Part shown: positions 44,263 through 52,297 of the stretch, piece after piece | Layout: each line of letters begins with the position of its first letter | How positions within the stretch are numbered: position 1 is the first letter of the stretch | Source of the DNA: Rhodobacterales bacterium | GTDB taxonomy: Bacteria; Pseudomonadota; Alphaproteobacteria; Caulobacterales; Hyphomonadaceae | Assembly (NCBI GenBank): GCA_014763715.1 | Contig: JACXUV010000012.1 | Coordinates: 1 to 64,000, forward strand | Reading direction: 5' to 3' | DNA length: 64,000 bases | Notes under the pieces: model-generated | Told to the model about the DNA's origin: nothing | The model's database searches: none | The model's input: the letters and a program-made list of their open reading frames with translations, nothing else | Program-made: the position numbers and the translations under genes

Positions 44263-45287
44263 GACACGTCCTCCAGTTTCGAAAGCGGGGGCAGGTTCAT
44301 GCCGTCATCCGCTTCTTCGTCGATTACGGGCGCTTCCGTCCGGATCGCGGCCCGCAATTTTGCAGACCGTGCACGCGGATTGCCTTCCACTTCCTTATCC
44401 TGAGGCAGGATCGGCTTGTTTGGATGCAGTTCGAACGTCGCTTCCGGGCCTTTTGCCATCAGGGGCATATGGCGCGATCCGCCGGCATTCTTGCCGGACC
44501 GGTCACGCAACCACTGCTTCACCATGCGGTCTTCCAGCGAATGGAAGGTCACGATGACCAGGCGACCGCCCGGCTTCAGCAGGCGTTCGGCCGCGACGAG
44601 CGCCCGGGCAAGTTCGCCCAGTTCGTCGTTCACATACATGCGGATGGCCTGGAAGGTCAGCGTGGCGGGGTGAATGCGGCTGCCTTTGCGTCCGCCCACG
44701 GCGGTTTCCACCGTCTGGGCCAGGTCGAGCGTTGTCTCGAAGGGCTGTTCCTTGCGGCGATTGACGATCTGCCGGGCGATCCGGCGGGCCTGCTTCTCTT
44801 CACCAAGGCGGAAGATGACATTGGCGAGGTCGCCCTCGTCCATATGGTTGACCACGTCCGCCGCCGTCGGTCCGACTGCGCCCATGCGCATGTCCAGCGG
44901 GCCATCCTTGTTGAAGGAAAAGCCGCGATGGCCTTCGTCGATCTGGAAACTGGACACGCCGATATCCAGCACCACGCTGTCGACCTCTTCGCACCCGGTT
45001 GAGCGCACCAGCGTATCCATGTCGCCAAACCGGCCCAGCAGCGGGGTGATGCGGTCGGTCTCGGCGGCGAGCGCTTCGGCGCGCAGGATGGCGTCGAGGT
45101 CGCGGTCGATGGCAAAGACAGAGCAATTGGCCGCCGCGAGGATGGCGCGCGTATAGCCGCCGCCCCCGAAGGTGCCGTCGACGATCAGGTCGCCATCCTT
45201 CGGGGCGAGGGCGGCAAGCACCTCGTCCAGCATGACGGGCTTGTGTCCGGAAGGCTGGGCTTCAGGCCGGGATCCTGCGGTCATCAT
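44259..45287 (-). CDS. rsmH: 16S rRNA m4C1402 methyltransferase RsmH (MraW)
   Basis: 342 residues. AdoMet motif FGGGGYTRAIL, VVLDIGVSSFQIDEGHRGFSF and DMRMGAVGPTAADVVN are diagnostic. It methylates C1402 of 16S rRNA at the P site. ATGA overlaps with mraZ and ftsL. Confidence 0.97.
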   Translation of the reverse strand: MMTAGSRPEAQPSGHKPVMLDEVLAALAPKDGDLIVDGTFGGGGYTRAILAAANCSVFAIDRDLDAILRAEALAAETDRITPLLGRFGDMDTLVRSTGCEEVDSVVLDIGVSSFQIDEGHRGFSFNKDGPLDMRMGAVGPTAADVVNHMDEGDLANVIFRLGEEKQARRIARQIVNRRKEQPFETTLDLAQTVETAVGGRKGSRIHPATLTFQAIRMYVNDELGELARALVAAERLLKPGGRLVIVTFHSLEDRMVKQWLRDRSGKNAGGSRHMPLMAKGPEATFELHPNKPILPQDKEVEGNPRARSAKLRAAIRTEAPVIDEEADDGMNLPPLSKLEDVS

Positions 45288-45799
45288 CCTTCCCCTCCCT
45301 CAACCAGTTTGAGGTCCGGGTAGAGGCCCAGCTCATGCTGGCGCAGCACCTCGTTATAGGCCTGGCCCAGCGCTTCCAGGGTCTCCGGTTTCGCCGCCGT
45401 TTCGGACATGGCAGCGTGAAACTCTGCATGTTTGTCGGGGTTCCAGATCTGGAAGCTGTCCATGTTGCCTGCAAAAGTCACCCGGCCATCCAGCCCGGCC
45501 GCCGCGATCAGCTCATCGGTCAGCTTGATACGGCCGGTGTCGTCCATCTTCAGGTCAGCAGAGCCGGCAATGATCGTGGCAACAAGCGCTTTACGGACCG
45601 GAGATTGCGGGGGCAGGCGGGTCAGCGTCGCGCGGTACATGGCCATCAGGGCTTCGCCGCCGCCTTCCAGGCAGCCGGAACCGTCGAGGGCGCGCCACAG
45701 GAAAATCCGGTTTCCACCGCCCAGCGCGGCGCGAAAGGATGCCGGGATAGAAACCCGTCCTTTTGCATCAATAGCGCTTTCATAGGTGGATACGAACAC
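45284..45799 (-). CDS. mraZ: transcriptional regulator MraZ
   Basis: 171 residues, two SpoVT/AbrB-like domains (ESAIDAKGRVSIPASFR and MDDTGRIKLTDELIAAAG). MraZ represses its own dcw operon in E. coli. The GTG at 45799 is chosen because FVSTYESAIDAKG is the usual N-terminus; an ATG at 45835 would add 12 basic residues and has no ribosome-binding site. First gene of the cluster, with candidate MraZ repeats upstream. Confidence 0.95.
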   Translation of the reverse strand: MFVSTYESAIDAKGRVSIPASFRAALGGGNRIFLWRALDGSGCLEGGGEALMAMYRATLTRLPPQSPVRKALVATIIAGSADLKMDDTGRIKLTDELIAAAGLDGRVTFAGNMDSFQIWNPDKHAEFHAAMSETAAKPETLEALGQAYNEVLRQHELGLYPDLKLVEGGEG

Positions 45800-45833
45800 C
45801 CGCCAGCCCGTTCTTCGTTTGCCTAAACCCCGC

Positions 45834-45889
45834 ATGGGTAAACCATGTCTTAATTTGGAGTATCATGGGTCAGCATGGGTCTCAATGGG
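45834..45889. promoter_or_regulatory. proximal MraZ-binding-repeat candidates
   Basis: ATGGG occurs at 45834, 45865, 45875 and 45885 on the plus strand. The last three are spaced by exactly 10 bases, like the TGGG-N6 direct repeats bound by MraZ in E. coli. They lie on the strand opposite to mraZ coding. Confidence 0.65.
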
Positions 45890-45907
45890 CCGGGCGCCGG
45901 AATCGAA

Positions 45908-45916
45908 ATATCCACA
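45908..45916 (+). promoter_or_regulatory. DnaA-box-like sequence (ATATCCACA)
   Basis: Differs from TTATCCACA at one position. Upstream of mraZ. Confidence 0.35.
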
Positions 45917-45972
45917 ACACGCCCAACAAGGAACACTACGCGCACAAACAGAAAACAAACCGGAACAGACCT

Positions 45973-45987
45973 ATGGGCCAGTATGGG
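45973..45987. promoter_or_regulatory. distal MraZ-binding-repeat pair
   Basis: ATGGG at 45973 and 45983, again a 10-base period, 88 bases beyond the proximal cluster. Confidence 0.5.
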
Positions 45988-46037
45988 CGCGGTGTGAATT
46001 TTCTTTTTGAATCAGTTCGGTGTCGAAATTGAGTCCG

Positions 46038-46046
46038 TTATCCACA
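46038..46046 (+). promoter_or_regulatory. perfect DnaA box (TTATCCACA)
   Basis: Exact match to the E. coli high-affinity DnaA 9-mer, about 240 bases upstream of the mraZ start. Confidence 0.55.
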
Positions 46047-46073
46047 GGCAGATCAAAAGTTACTGACTTTTTA

Positions 46074-46082
46074 ACATCCACA
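46074..46082 (+). promoter_or_regulatory. DnaA-box-like sequence (ACATCCACA)
   Basis: Two mismatches to TTATCCACA, 36 bases from the perfect box and in the same orientation. Confidence 0.3.
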
Positions 46083-46639
46083 GCCTGCAATCCGGGCAAC
46101 CTATGTGAATTGCACAGACGATGACTTGGTTTCACTTCCCGAAAGCTTTGGTTTCAACTTGCCACGACAGGCAACAACATGGGTGATCCGGACAAAGCAC
46201 ACCGAGGTCCGCCAAAAGTCGCTCATGATCCATTATGATCATGCCAGGGTCTGCAGAAGTGGGGAAATAGGCCCGACAAGCCATCTGGCTTGGGAGGGGG
46301 ACGGTGCCGAGCGCCTTGATGGGTGACAGACGCATGTTCCGGCTTGCCGGGCCATTTTCGCCGTCCAGAGCGGGGGTCTTGGGTGGGGAGTTGGATATCC
46401 CGCCCCGAACGGTTCACAGGCAATATGTCTGAACGCCAGATTTGGTTCCAAAATTTCCCGCACCGGCAGAACTTTTTTCTGCCAAAGGTCGCCAGCCGCA
46501 CATGGCGGTCTAAATTTGAGACACGCATCGACAGATTTGCATTGTTTTTAATGTGTTTTTTGATCCCATAGCGAGACCAGAAACACGGGCGCATATCAGC
46601 ATGCGACAAAAAGAAATTTTGATCGCTTCGCCCAACCCT

Positions 46640-46654
46640 ATAGATTGTCCCTAT
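46640..46654 (+). promoter_or_regulatory. OxyR half-site overlapping the oxyR start codon
   Basis: ATAG-N7-CTAT, the OxyR recognition element, ends in the A and T of the oxyR ATG (46653-46655). The second ATAG-N7-CTAT unit of a full site is not evident upstream. Confidence 0.6.
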
Positions 46655-47561
46655 GATAATCCCGACACTCCGCCAGATGCAGTTCCTTGTCGCCCTCGGC
46701 GAAACGGGATCGTTCTCGCGCGCCGCCGAAGCCTGCCACGTCACCCAGCCCACTCTCTCGGCGGGCATTCGCGAGCTGGAGGACCTTCTGGGCGTGAAAC
46801 TGGCAGAGCGCGAAGCCCGCGGCGCCAGCCTCACCCATGCCGGAGAGATCGCGGTCGCCCGCGCCTCCGCCCTGCTGAACGATGCCCACGCGCTGGTGCA
46901 GGCAGTACAGAGCGCCGGCGCCCTGCTGACAGGTCCCTTCCATCTCGGCGCCATTCCGACCATTGCGCCTTTCGTCCTGCCGCAAACGGTGCGCGCCCTG
47001 AACGCCGCCTATCCGGACCTGAAGCTCTACCTGCATGAAGACAAGACCGGGCGCCTGATCGACCAGCTGCGCACGCGCACGCTGGACGCCGCCCTGATCG
47101 CCCTACCCTGGGATACGCCCGGCATCGAAACCATGACCCTGCTCGATGACGAGTTCCTGTTTGCTGCCCCGGCCAACCACCCGCTCGCAAAAAAGAACGG
47201 GCTCGCCCCGGAGGACCTGGCCGACGAGAACCTCCTCCTGCTGGAGGACGGCCATTGCCTGCGAGATCACGCCCTCTCCATCTGCCGCATGCGCACCGGC
47301 GCCTCGAAGGATCAGGTGGCCGCCACATCGCTCGGCACATTGGTGAACATGATCGCAGGCGGCCTCGGCGTTTCCCTCCTTCCCAAACTGGCCGTGGATC
47401 ATGGCCTGAATGTCGGCAGCGACGTCGCCGTCCGGGAGTTTGTCCGACCCGTCATCGGCCGCAGGATCGGCATCGCCTGGCGCGCCGGCAGCCCGCGCGA
47501 AGCCGATGCGCGCAAGGTGGGTGAAGTCATCCGGGAACAGCTCACCAAGCCCGGTTGCTGA
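46653..47561 (+). CDS. oxyR: hydrogen-peroxide sensor OxyR, LysR family
   Basis: 302 residues. HTH at residues about 5-60 (FSRAAEACHVTQPTLSAGIRELE). The redox pair C202 and C211 in LLLEDGHCLRDHALSICR has the same 9-residue spacing and flanking sequence as C199/C208 of E. coli OxyR. This separates it from generic LysR regulators. The tetramer activates peroxide defence genes; no katG or ahpC lies in the window. Confidence 0.93.
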   Translation: MIIPTLRQMQFLVALGETGSFSRAAEACHVTQPTLSAGIRELEDLLGVKLAEREARGASLTHAGEIAVARASALLNDAHALVQAVQSAGALLTGPFHLGAIPTIAPFVLPQTVRALNAAYPDLKLYLHEDKTGRLIDQLRTRTLDAALIALPWDTPGIETMTLLDDEFLFAAPANHPLAKKNGLAPEDLADENLLLLEDGHCLRDHALSICRMRTGASKDQVAATSLGTLVNMIAGGLGVSLLPKLAVDHGLNVGSDVAVREFVRPVIGRRIGIAWRAGSPREADARKVGEVIREQLTKPGC

Positions 47562-47622
47562 TTTTTTACGAGCCCCCTCAAATTCCGCTACACGGACAGG
47601 CACAAGCAGAGTAGTGCGATCC

Positions 47623-47636
47623 CGTTCATCTGAACG
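47623..47636. promoter_or_regulatory. palindrome upstream of the MFS gene
   Basis: CGTTCA-TC-TGAACG, a 6-bp perfect inverted repeat 58 bases before the ATG at 47694. A possible repressor operator. Confidence 0.3.
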
Positions 47637-47693
47637 TGATTGCGGATCCCCTGACATGTTAACCGGCCCATCCACCTTCAGCAGGCCCACCAC

Positions 47694-48899
47694 ATGCGCC
47701 TGAGCGATGCCTGGCGGGCCTCCCTCGCTGCGGGCGCCGTCAACCTCGTCCTCGGGGCGAACCTGCCATACCTGCCGGTCTGGATGGAGAAGGCAGGGGG
47801 CATGTCCGGCGCAGAGATTGCCGGGGCAGGCACGCTGGCCGCCCTGATCCGCATCTTCGCCGGGCCGCTCGCTGCAGGCCGCGCCCAGTCACATGGGCTC
47901 CGCTCCACCCTGGCCGCAACGATGGCCATCTGCCTGGCAGGCTATGCGCTTCTGTTTCCCCATCTGCCGCATGCCGCCGCGTTCCTGGTCTGCGTTGCGA
48001 TCTATAGCGCGACCAATGTCTCGGGGCCCCTGTTCGAAGCGGTCCTGATCTACGGCACACGGAACGCCCGTCCGGACTATGGGCAAGGCCGCGCGATTGC
48101 CTCGCTTGCCTTCGTCATTGCGAATCTTGCTGGCGGCGCCATCCTCTCCGCCTTCGGCCCCGACGGCATTCTGACATATCTGATCGGCGCAGGGCTTCTG
48201 GCAACGGCCGCCCCGCTCCTCACCCGGCAAGGCGCGCGTCAGGCGCTGCCAAGGCGCACGATCCTCAGCACTTTCGTTGAAGGATTTTCACTCTACCGCA
48301 TCCCGTCCGTCTTCGCCTTTGTGCTTGCCGCCGCGCTGATACAGGCAAGCCATGGCGTCTATTATGCCTTTTCCTCCGTGATCTGGGTTTCGCAGGGGAT
48401 TTCCGGCTCCAGCATCGGGGTGCTCTGGGCGGTTGGCGTTGTCACCGAGATTGCCCTGCTGATCCTCTCCGCCCGCCTGCTGCGCAGCTTCAGCCCTGTC
48501 GGCCTGCTCTGGCTGGGCGGGCTCGGCGCCATTCTTCGCTGGTCGGCGGCGGGGTTCGTACTGCCAGTCTTCGTCGCCGCCCTGTTCCAGACCCTGCATG
48601 CGGCTTCCTTCGCCCTCACGCATCTGGGAACCATGCGCTTCCTGCAGCAGGCCTTGCCTGACGAGCGCCTGCCGCTGGTTTATGCCGTCAACGGAGCGCT
48701 CGTCTTTGGCCCGATCCTCGCCCTGTCGACCTTCCTGTCAGGCGTCGCCTATGACGCCCTCGCCCCCGGCGGCCCGCCCGCACAAACGCACATCTACTGG
48801 CTGATGGTCATCGCCGCTGCTGCAGGCCTCGCCGTTGCCGCGATCACCCGCCCTGCCCCGGACAAAGCCGCAGCCTCGCTGCAGAGGCCCCAGACATAG
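47694..48899 (+). CDS. MFS permease, nucleoside/3-phenylpropionate transporter-like
   Basis: 401 residues, 12 membrane helices. The opening LAAGAVNLVLGANLPYLPVWMEKAGG resembles the HcaT/NupG-like MFS branch, and PLAAGRAQSHGLR takes the place of the loop 2-3 motif. Substrate not determinable. It follows oxyR by 132 bases on the same strand and probably has its own promoter. Confidence 0.82.
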   Translation: MRLSDAWRASLAAGAVNLVLGANLPYLPVWMEKAGGMSGAEIAGAGTLAALIRIFAGPLAAGRAQSHGLRSTLAATMAICLAGYALLFPHLPHAAAFLVCVAIYSATNVSGPLFEAVLIYGTRNARPDYGQGRAIASLAFVIANLAGGAILSAFGPDGILTYLIGAGLLATAAPLLTRQGARQALPRRTILSTFVEGFSLYRIPSVFAFVLAAALIQASHGVYYAFSSVIWVSQGISGSSIGVLWAVGVVTEIALLILSARLLRSFSPVGLLWLGGLGAILRWSAAGFVLPVFVAALFQTLHAASFALTHLGTMRFLQQALPDERLPLVYAVNGALVFGPILALSTFLSGVAYDALAPGGPPAQTHIYWLMVIAAAAGLAVAAITRPAPDKAAASLQRPQT

Positions 48900-48935
48900 C
48901 AGCAGAACAAAGCCGATAATCCCCCATTCTCCGGA

Positions 48936-48965
48936 TTGACATCTCAGTTACATAACTTGTTATAT
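48936..48965 (+). promoter_or_regulatory. promoter and operator of the MarR-GNAT gene
   Basis: A consensus TTGACA (-35, 48936-48941) and TTATAT (-10, 48960-48965) lie 18 bases apart. The inverted repeat ATAAC-TT-GTTAT (48952-48963) overlaps the -10, a fitting site for autorepression by the encoded MarR domain. Confidence 0.6.
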
Positions 48966-48991
48966 ATCATGCGAACTTGATGGAGACACGC

Positions 48992-49969
48992 ATGACACGC
49001 GACGTTCTGGCGGAGATGGGCCCCCTGGCGCTTGGTAGCCGGCTGAAGCGTCTGGCCGAGAGGATGCAGGCGGACGCAACACGCGTCTTTGCCGATCGTG
49101 GCCTGCCCATCCAGGGAACGCATTTCCCCCTGCTCGCCGCCCTGACGACCTACGGCCCGCTCAGCGTCAGCGAAGCCGTTGAAGCCGTCGGCATCAGCCA
49201 GCCTGCGGTGACCCGCATCCACAATTCCCTGCAGAAGCTCGGCCTGACAACGGTCACCCCGATTGAGGGCGACAGCCGCCAGAAGCAGATCCGCCTGACG
49301 CCGGAGGGCGAAGCACTCGTCAACGAGCTGAAGCGCGATCTCTGGCCTCAGGTGCGCCGGGCGGCCCAGCAGCTCTGCGAAGGGCCGGATGCCGACTTCC
49401 TGACCCAGATCGGACGTGTGGAAACGGCGCTCCAGAAGCGCTCGCTGCATGACCGGATTCTGGATCAAGGCGCGGGGCCAACGCTGCGCCTCGTCGAATA
49501 TGACGACCGGCTTGCCCCCGAATTCGATGCTATCACCCGGGAATGGGTGGAGGACATGTTCGTTCTCGAAAAGAAGGATATCGAGATCATCGAGCATCCA
49601 CGCGAGATGATCATCGACCGGGGCGGTGTCATCCTGTTCGTTGAAGCCACCGGCCTTGGCATCATCGGCACTTGCGCGCTGATGCCGGTGGACGGGGAAT
49701 CCTTCGAACTGACCAAGATGGGCGTTCGCGCCAGCGCCCGCGGACTTAAGGCCGGAGACTTCCTCCTGCAGCGGACGATCGAGCGCGCCCGGCAGATGCC
49801 AATTGGCGACCTGTTCCTGCTGACGAACAGGAAATGCGAGGCCGCCATCCATCTCTATGAGAAGGCCGGCTTCGTCCACGACGCAGACATCATGGAACGC
49901 TATGGCAAGCGTTATGCGCGCTGCGATGTGGCTATGTCATTCGACCTGTCGAGACCGCCTCAGGGTTGA
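48992..49969 (+). CDS. MarR-family regulator fused to GNAT acetyltransferase
   Basis: 325 residues. Residues about 1-145 are a MarR winged helix (VSEAVEAVGISQPAVTRIHNSLQKLGL, then wing EGDSRQKQIRLTPEG). Residues about 160-320 are a GNAT domain (RLVEYDDRLAPEFDAI, ELTKMGVRASARGLKAGDFLLQ with the acetyl-CoA loop, AAIHLYEKAGF). Upstream ATGs at 48980 exist, but the ATG at 48992 has GGAG 6 bases ahead. Target of acetylation unknown. Confidence 0.9.
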   Translation: MTRDVLAEMGPLALGSRLKRLAERMQADATRVFADRGLPIQGTHFPLLAALTTYGPLSVSEAVEAVGISQPAVTRIHNSLQKLGLTTVTPIEGDSRQKQIRLTPEGEALVNELKRDLWPQVRRAAQQLCEGPDADFLTQIGRVETALQKRSLHDRILDQGAGPTLRLVEYDDRLAPEFDAITREWVEDMFVLEKKDIEIIEHPREMIIDRGGVILFVEATGLGIIGTCALMPVDGESFELTKMGVRASARGLKAGDFLLQRTIERARQMPIGDLFLLTNRKCEAAIHLYEKAGFVHDADIMERYGKRYARCDVAMSFDLSRPPQG

Positions 49970-49994
49970 GGCAGTCCCAGACAGGCCGGAAGAC

Positions 49995-51464
49995 TTAGCT
50001 CGCTTCGCGCTCGTGCATGTCGAGGTCGTACTCGCGCACCTTGCGGTAAAGCGTTGAGCGGCCGATGCCGAGACGGCGGGACACTTCGCTCATATGGCCC
50101 TGGTAATAGTCGATCGCATACTGAAGGATGTCGCGTTCAATGTCCTGCAGTGGACGCATTTCACCATCCGGGTCCATGATCGAAACCGGGCCTTCGCCTG
50201 CACCGGTCACACCAGCAGAAACCGTTGCGGCCGGTGCTGGAGCAGCGGTGGCCACAGGCGCGGCCGGAAGGCTCGCAATATCCGGCATCTGGCCGGAAAT
50301 TTGCGGGAAGTCCTGAGGACGAAGCTTGTCGCCATCACACAGAACCACAGCGCGGAAGACGGCATTCTCCAGCTGGCGGACGTTGCCCGGCCAGTCGAAG
50401 GCATACAGTATTTTCATCGTGTCATCGGCGATGCCATTGACCTTCGTGCCTTCGCTTGCATTGAAGCGCGCAATGAAGTGCTCCACCAGGGCCGGAATGT
50501 CGTCCCGGCGTTCGCGCAGGCTCGGCATGTCGATCGGGAACACGTTGAGACGATAGAACAGGTCTTCCCGGAACGTGCCGTCAGCCACCTGCTGGGCAAG
50601 GTCACGGTTCGTTGCCGAGATGATCCGTACATCCACCTTGGTCGGACGGCGGGAACCAACGGCATCCACCTCCCCTTCCTGCAGGGCACGGAGCAGCTTG
50701 ACCTGGGCATCCAGCGGCAATTCGCCAACCTCATCGAGGAACAGCGTGCCGCCATCGGCCTCAACAAATTTGCCGAGCGCTTTCGAGACAGCGCCGGTAA
50801 AAGCGCCCTTCTCGTGACCGAACAGGATCGACTCAACCAGGTTTTCCGGGATCGCACCGCAGTTTACGGTCACGAATGGTTTGCCAACACGGGTCGACGC
50901 GCCCTGGATACAACGGGCAACGACTTCCTTACCCACACCGCTTTCACCGAGAATGAGGACAGGGATGTCAGAAACAGCAGCGCGTTCGGCAAGGCGGATC
51001 ACCTGACGCATCGGTGCAGCCGACGCGATCATGTCATCAAAGGCCATGCCGCCTTCGGCTTTCCGGGCAAGGCGCTTCACCTCACCCGTCAGCGACTGCA
51101 TCTTCAGGGCGTTCCGGATGCTGACGACAACCCGCTCCGGATTGGCCGGTTTCACGATGAAGTCGACTGCCCCGCCTCGCATGGACTGCACGATCGTGTC
51201 GATGCCGCTGGTCGCGGTGAGCATGATGACCGGCAGGTCCGGTCGTTTTGCAGCAAGACGCTCCAGCGTTTCCATCCCTGACAGGCCCGGCATGGTCAGG
51301 TCCAGGAGGACAACATCGATGCCGTCCTTCGGATCGGCCGCCAGCGCAATGCCAGCTTCACCGTCCGGCGCCGTGCGGCAGGCAAAGCCCGCCTTCTCAA
51401 CCGCTGCCTGAAGCAGCCGGCGCTGTGTCGGATCGTCATCAATAACGAGGACCGTCTTTGCCAT
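49995..51464 (-). CDS. sigma-54-dependent response regulator (NtrC family)
   Basis: 489 residues. Receiver domain at about 1-120 (VLVIDDDPTQ, phospho-acceptor Asp in VVLLDLTMPG, Lys in FIVKPA). AAA+ domain at about 145-380 with GESGVGKE, the GAFTGA loop that contacts sigma-54, and GTLFLDEVGELP. A Pro/Ala linker leads to a Fis-type HTH (MSEVSRRLGIGRSTLYRKVREY). The ATG at 51464 starts exactly at the receiver; an upstream extension is not conserved-looking. No partner histidine kinase is adjacent. Confidence 0.95.
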   Translation of the reverse strand: MAKTVLVIDDDPTQRRLLQAAVEKAGFACRTAPDGEAGIALAADPKDGIDVVLLDLTMPGLSGMETLERLAAKRPDLPVIMLTATSGIDTIVQSMRGGAVDFIVKPANPERVVVSIRNALKMQSLTGEVKRLARKAEGGMAFDDMIASAAPMRQVIRLAERAAVSDIPVLILGESGVGKEVVARCIQGASTRVGKPFVTVNCGAIPENLVESILFGHEKGAFTGAVSKALGKFVEADGGTLFLDEVGELPLDAQVKLLRALQEGEVDAVGSRRPTKVDVRIISATNRDLAQQVADGTFREDLFYRLNVFPIDMPSLRERRDDIPALVEHFIARFNASEGTKVNGIADDTMKILYAFDWPGNVRQLENAVFRAVVLCDGDKLRPQDFPQISGQMPDIASLPAAPVATAAPAPAATVSAGVTGAGEGPVSIMDPDGEMRPLQDIERDILQYAIDYYQGHMSEVSRRLGIGRSTLYRKVREYDLDMHEREAS

Positions 51465-51990
51465 GTTTTCATCACCCTGTTGATTGCCGGGCAGATCTGG
51501 CGCCCGCTCCGGCATGGTCATTTGTTCAATACGGCACATGAGACGTGCCACATCGTTACGGCCCGTTCTGACACACAGGGATGGAATTACGGTTGAACGA
51601 ATAGATGAAATTTTCCAGATCGGCAGGATCCCGATCATTCGGTTTATTTCGTCTTCAGCACCTGCCCAGGCAGCAGGTCTGATTCCCCATTTTCACTCCA
51701 CACCCGGCGGATATTCACAGATCCTGTCGAAAAAATTCGCTCTATGAAAAATGACATCCGGCCTGATGGTCACCCAGATGTGATACCCGTAATGTGTTAT
51801 AATCATTGCAGGCACATTATTTTTGCACTAATGGTGCCAATAGAAAGACCATGAGTACAGCCGACCAACCGTCCATGGGGCACTGCAACCGAAAAGAATC
51901 CGGCTGCAGTCACATTTCACCCTGTTATGGAAGGCGACGGAAGTGCCTCACAGAGAAACAGAAAAGCTGGCACATCCGGGAAGCGTTCTC
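51465..51990. other. divergent intergenic region between response regulator and NepR-like gene
   Basis: About 0.5 kb, or shorter if either gene uses an upstream start. A perfect TATAAT at 51798-51803 could serve the plus strand but no good -35 is visible. No EcfG-type GGAAC promoter was recognised. Nothing else supported. Confidence 0.4.
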
Positions 51991-52200
51991 ATGAAGGATA
52001 GTTTTCAGGACATTAACCGTCCCCAACGGTCGGCGGATTCGCGCTCGGAGAGCGCGGCCGAAACGGTCACTTCTGCGCTCCGCAAAACCTTTGAGTCGAT
52101 GCTGGAAGAACCCGTCCCCGAAAGACTTCAGGACCTGATCGAACGCATTCGCGACGAAGAAGTCCGCAAGATGCAGGATAAAAACAGCAGCGGACAGTAA
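51991..52200 (+). CDS. NepR-like anti-sigma factor
   Basis: 69 residues from this start. The segment SALRKTFESMLEEPVPERLQDLIERI matches the core of NepR, the short anti-sigma factor that holds EcfG until PhyR-P sequesters it. The EPVPxRLxDL phrase is the key feature. NepR genes normally neighbour phyR and ecfG; neither is present. An upstream GTG at 51943 with a weak ribosome-binding site would add 16 residues. An orphan or paralogous NepR is therefore likely. Confidence 0.75.
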   Translation: MKDSFQDINRPQRSADSRSESAAETVTSALRKTFESMLEEPVPERLQDLIERIRDEEVRKMQDKNSSGQ

Positions 52201-52297
52201 TACGCGGCTCTCCTGGCTCCACAAAAGCCAGAGCAAACTGGCCGCCAAAACCTCCGGCAAGATCCGACCGGCCAGGAGCCACCCGCGTCACGGATTG

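Larger units (their letters stand above)
45836..46639. other. long non-coding region upstream of mraZ
   Basis: About 0.8 kb between mraZ and oxyR with no convincing gene. The mraZ-proximal 250 bases carry ATGGG repeats, DnaA-box-like sequences and GANTC sites. From about 46090 to 46600 I see only a small hairpin (46465-46483, GGCAGAA/TTCTGCC). I looked for RNase P RNA, tmRNA, SRP and 6S RNA signatures and found none. Confidence 0.6.

Noticed and set aside
46105-46326. 73-codon plus-strand frame in the mraZ-oxyR gap
   Set aside because: No ribosome-binding site, odd composition and no recognisable motif; kept as non-coding.
45836-46639. RNase P RNA, tmRNA, SRP or 6S RNA upstream of mraZ
   Set aside because: rnpB sits near mraZ in some alphaproteobacteria, but the conserved RNase P core and the other RNAs' signatures were not found on either strand.
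46223-46963. Minus-strand 246-codon frame
   Set aside because: Runs antisense into oxyR; composition not protein-like.
51744-51854. 36-codon frame upstream of the NepR-like gene
   Set aside because: No ribosome-binding site and no recognisable features.
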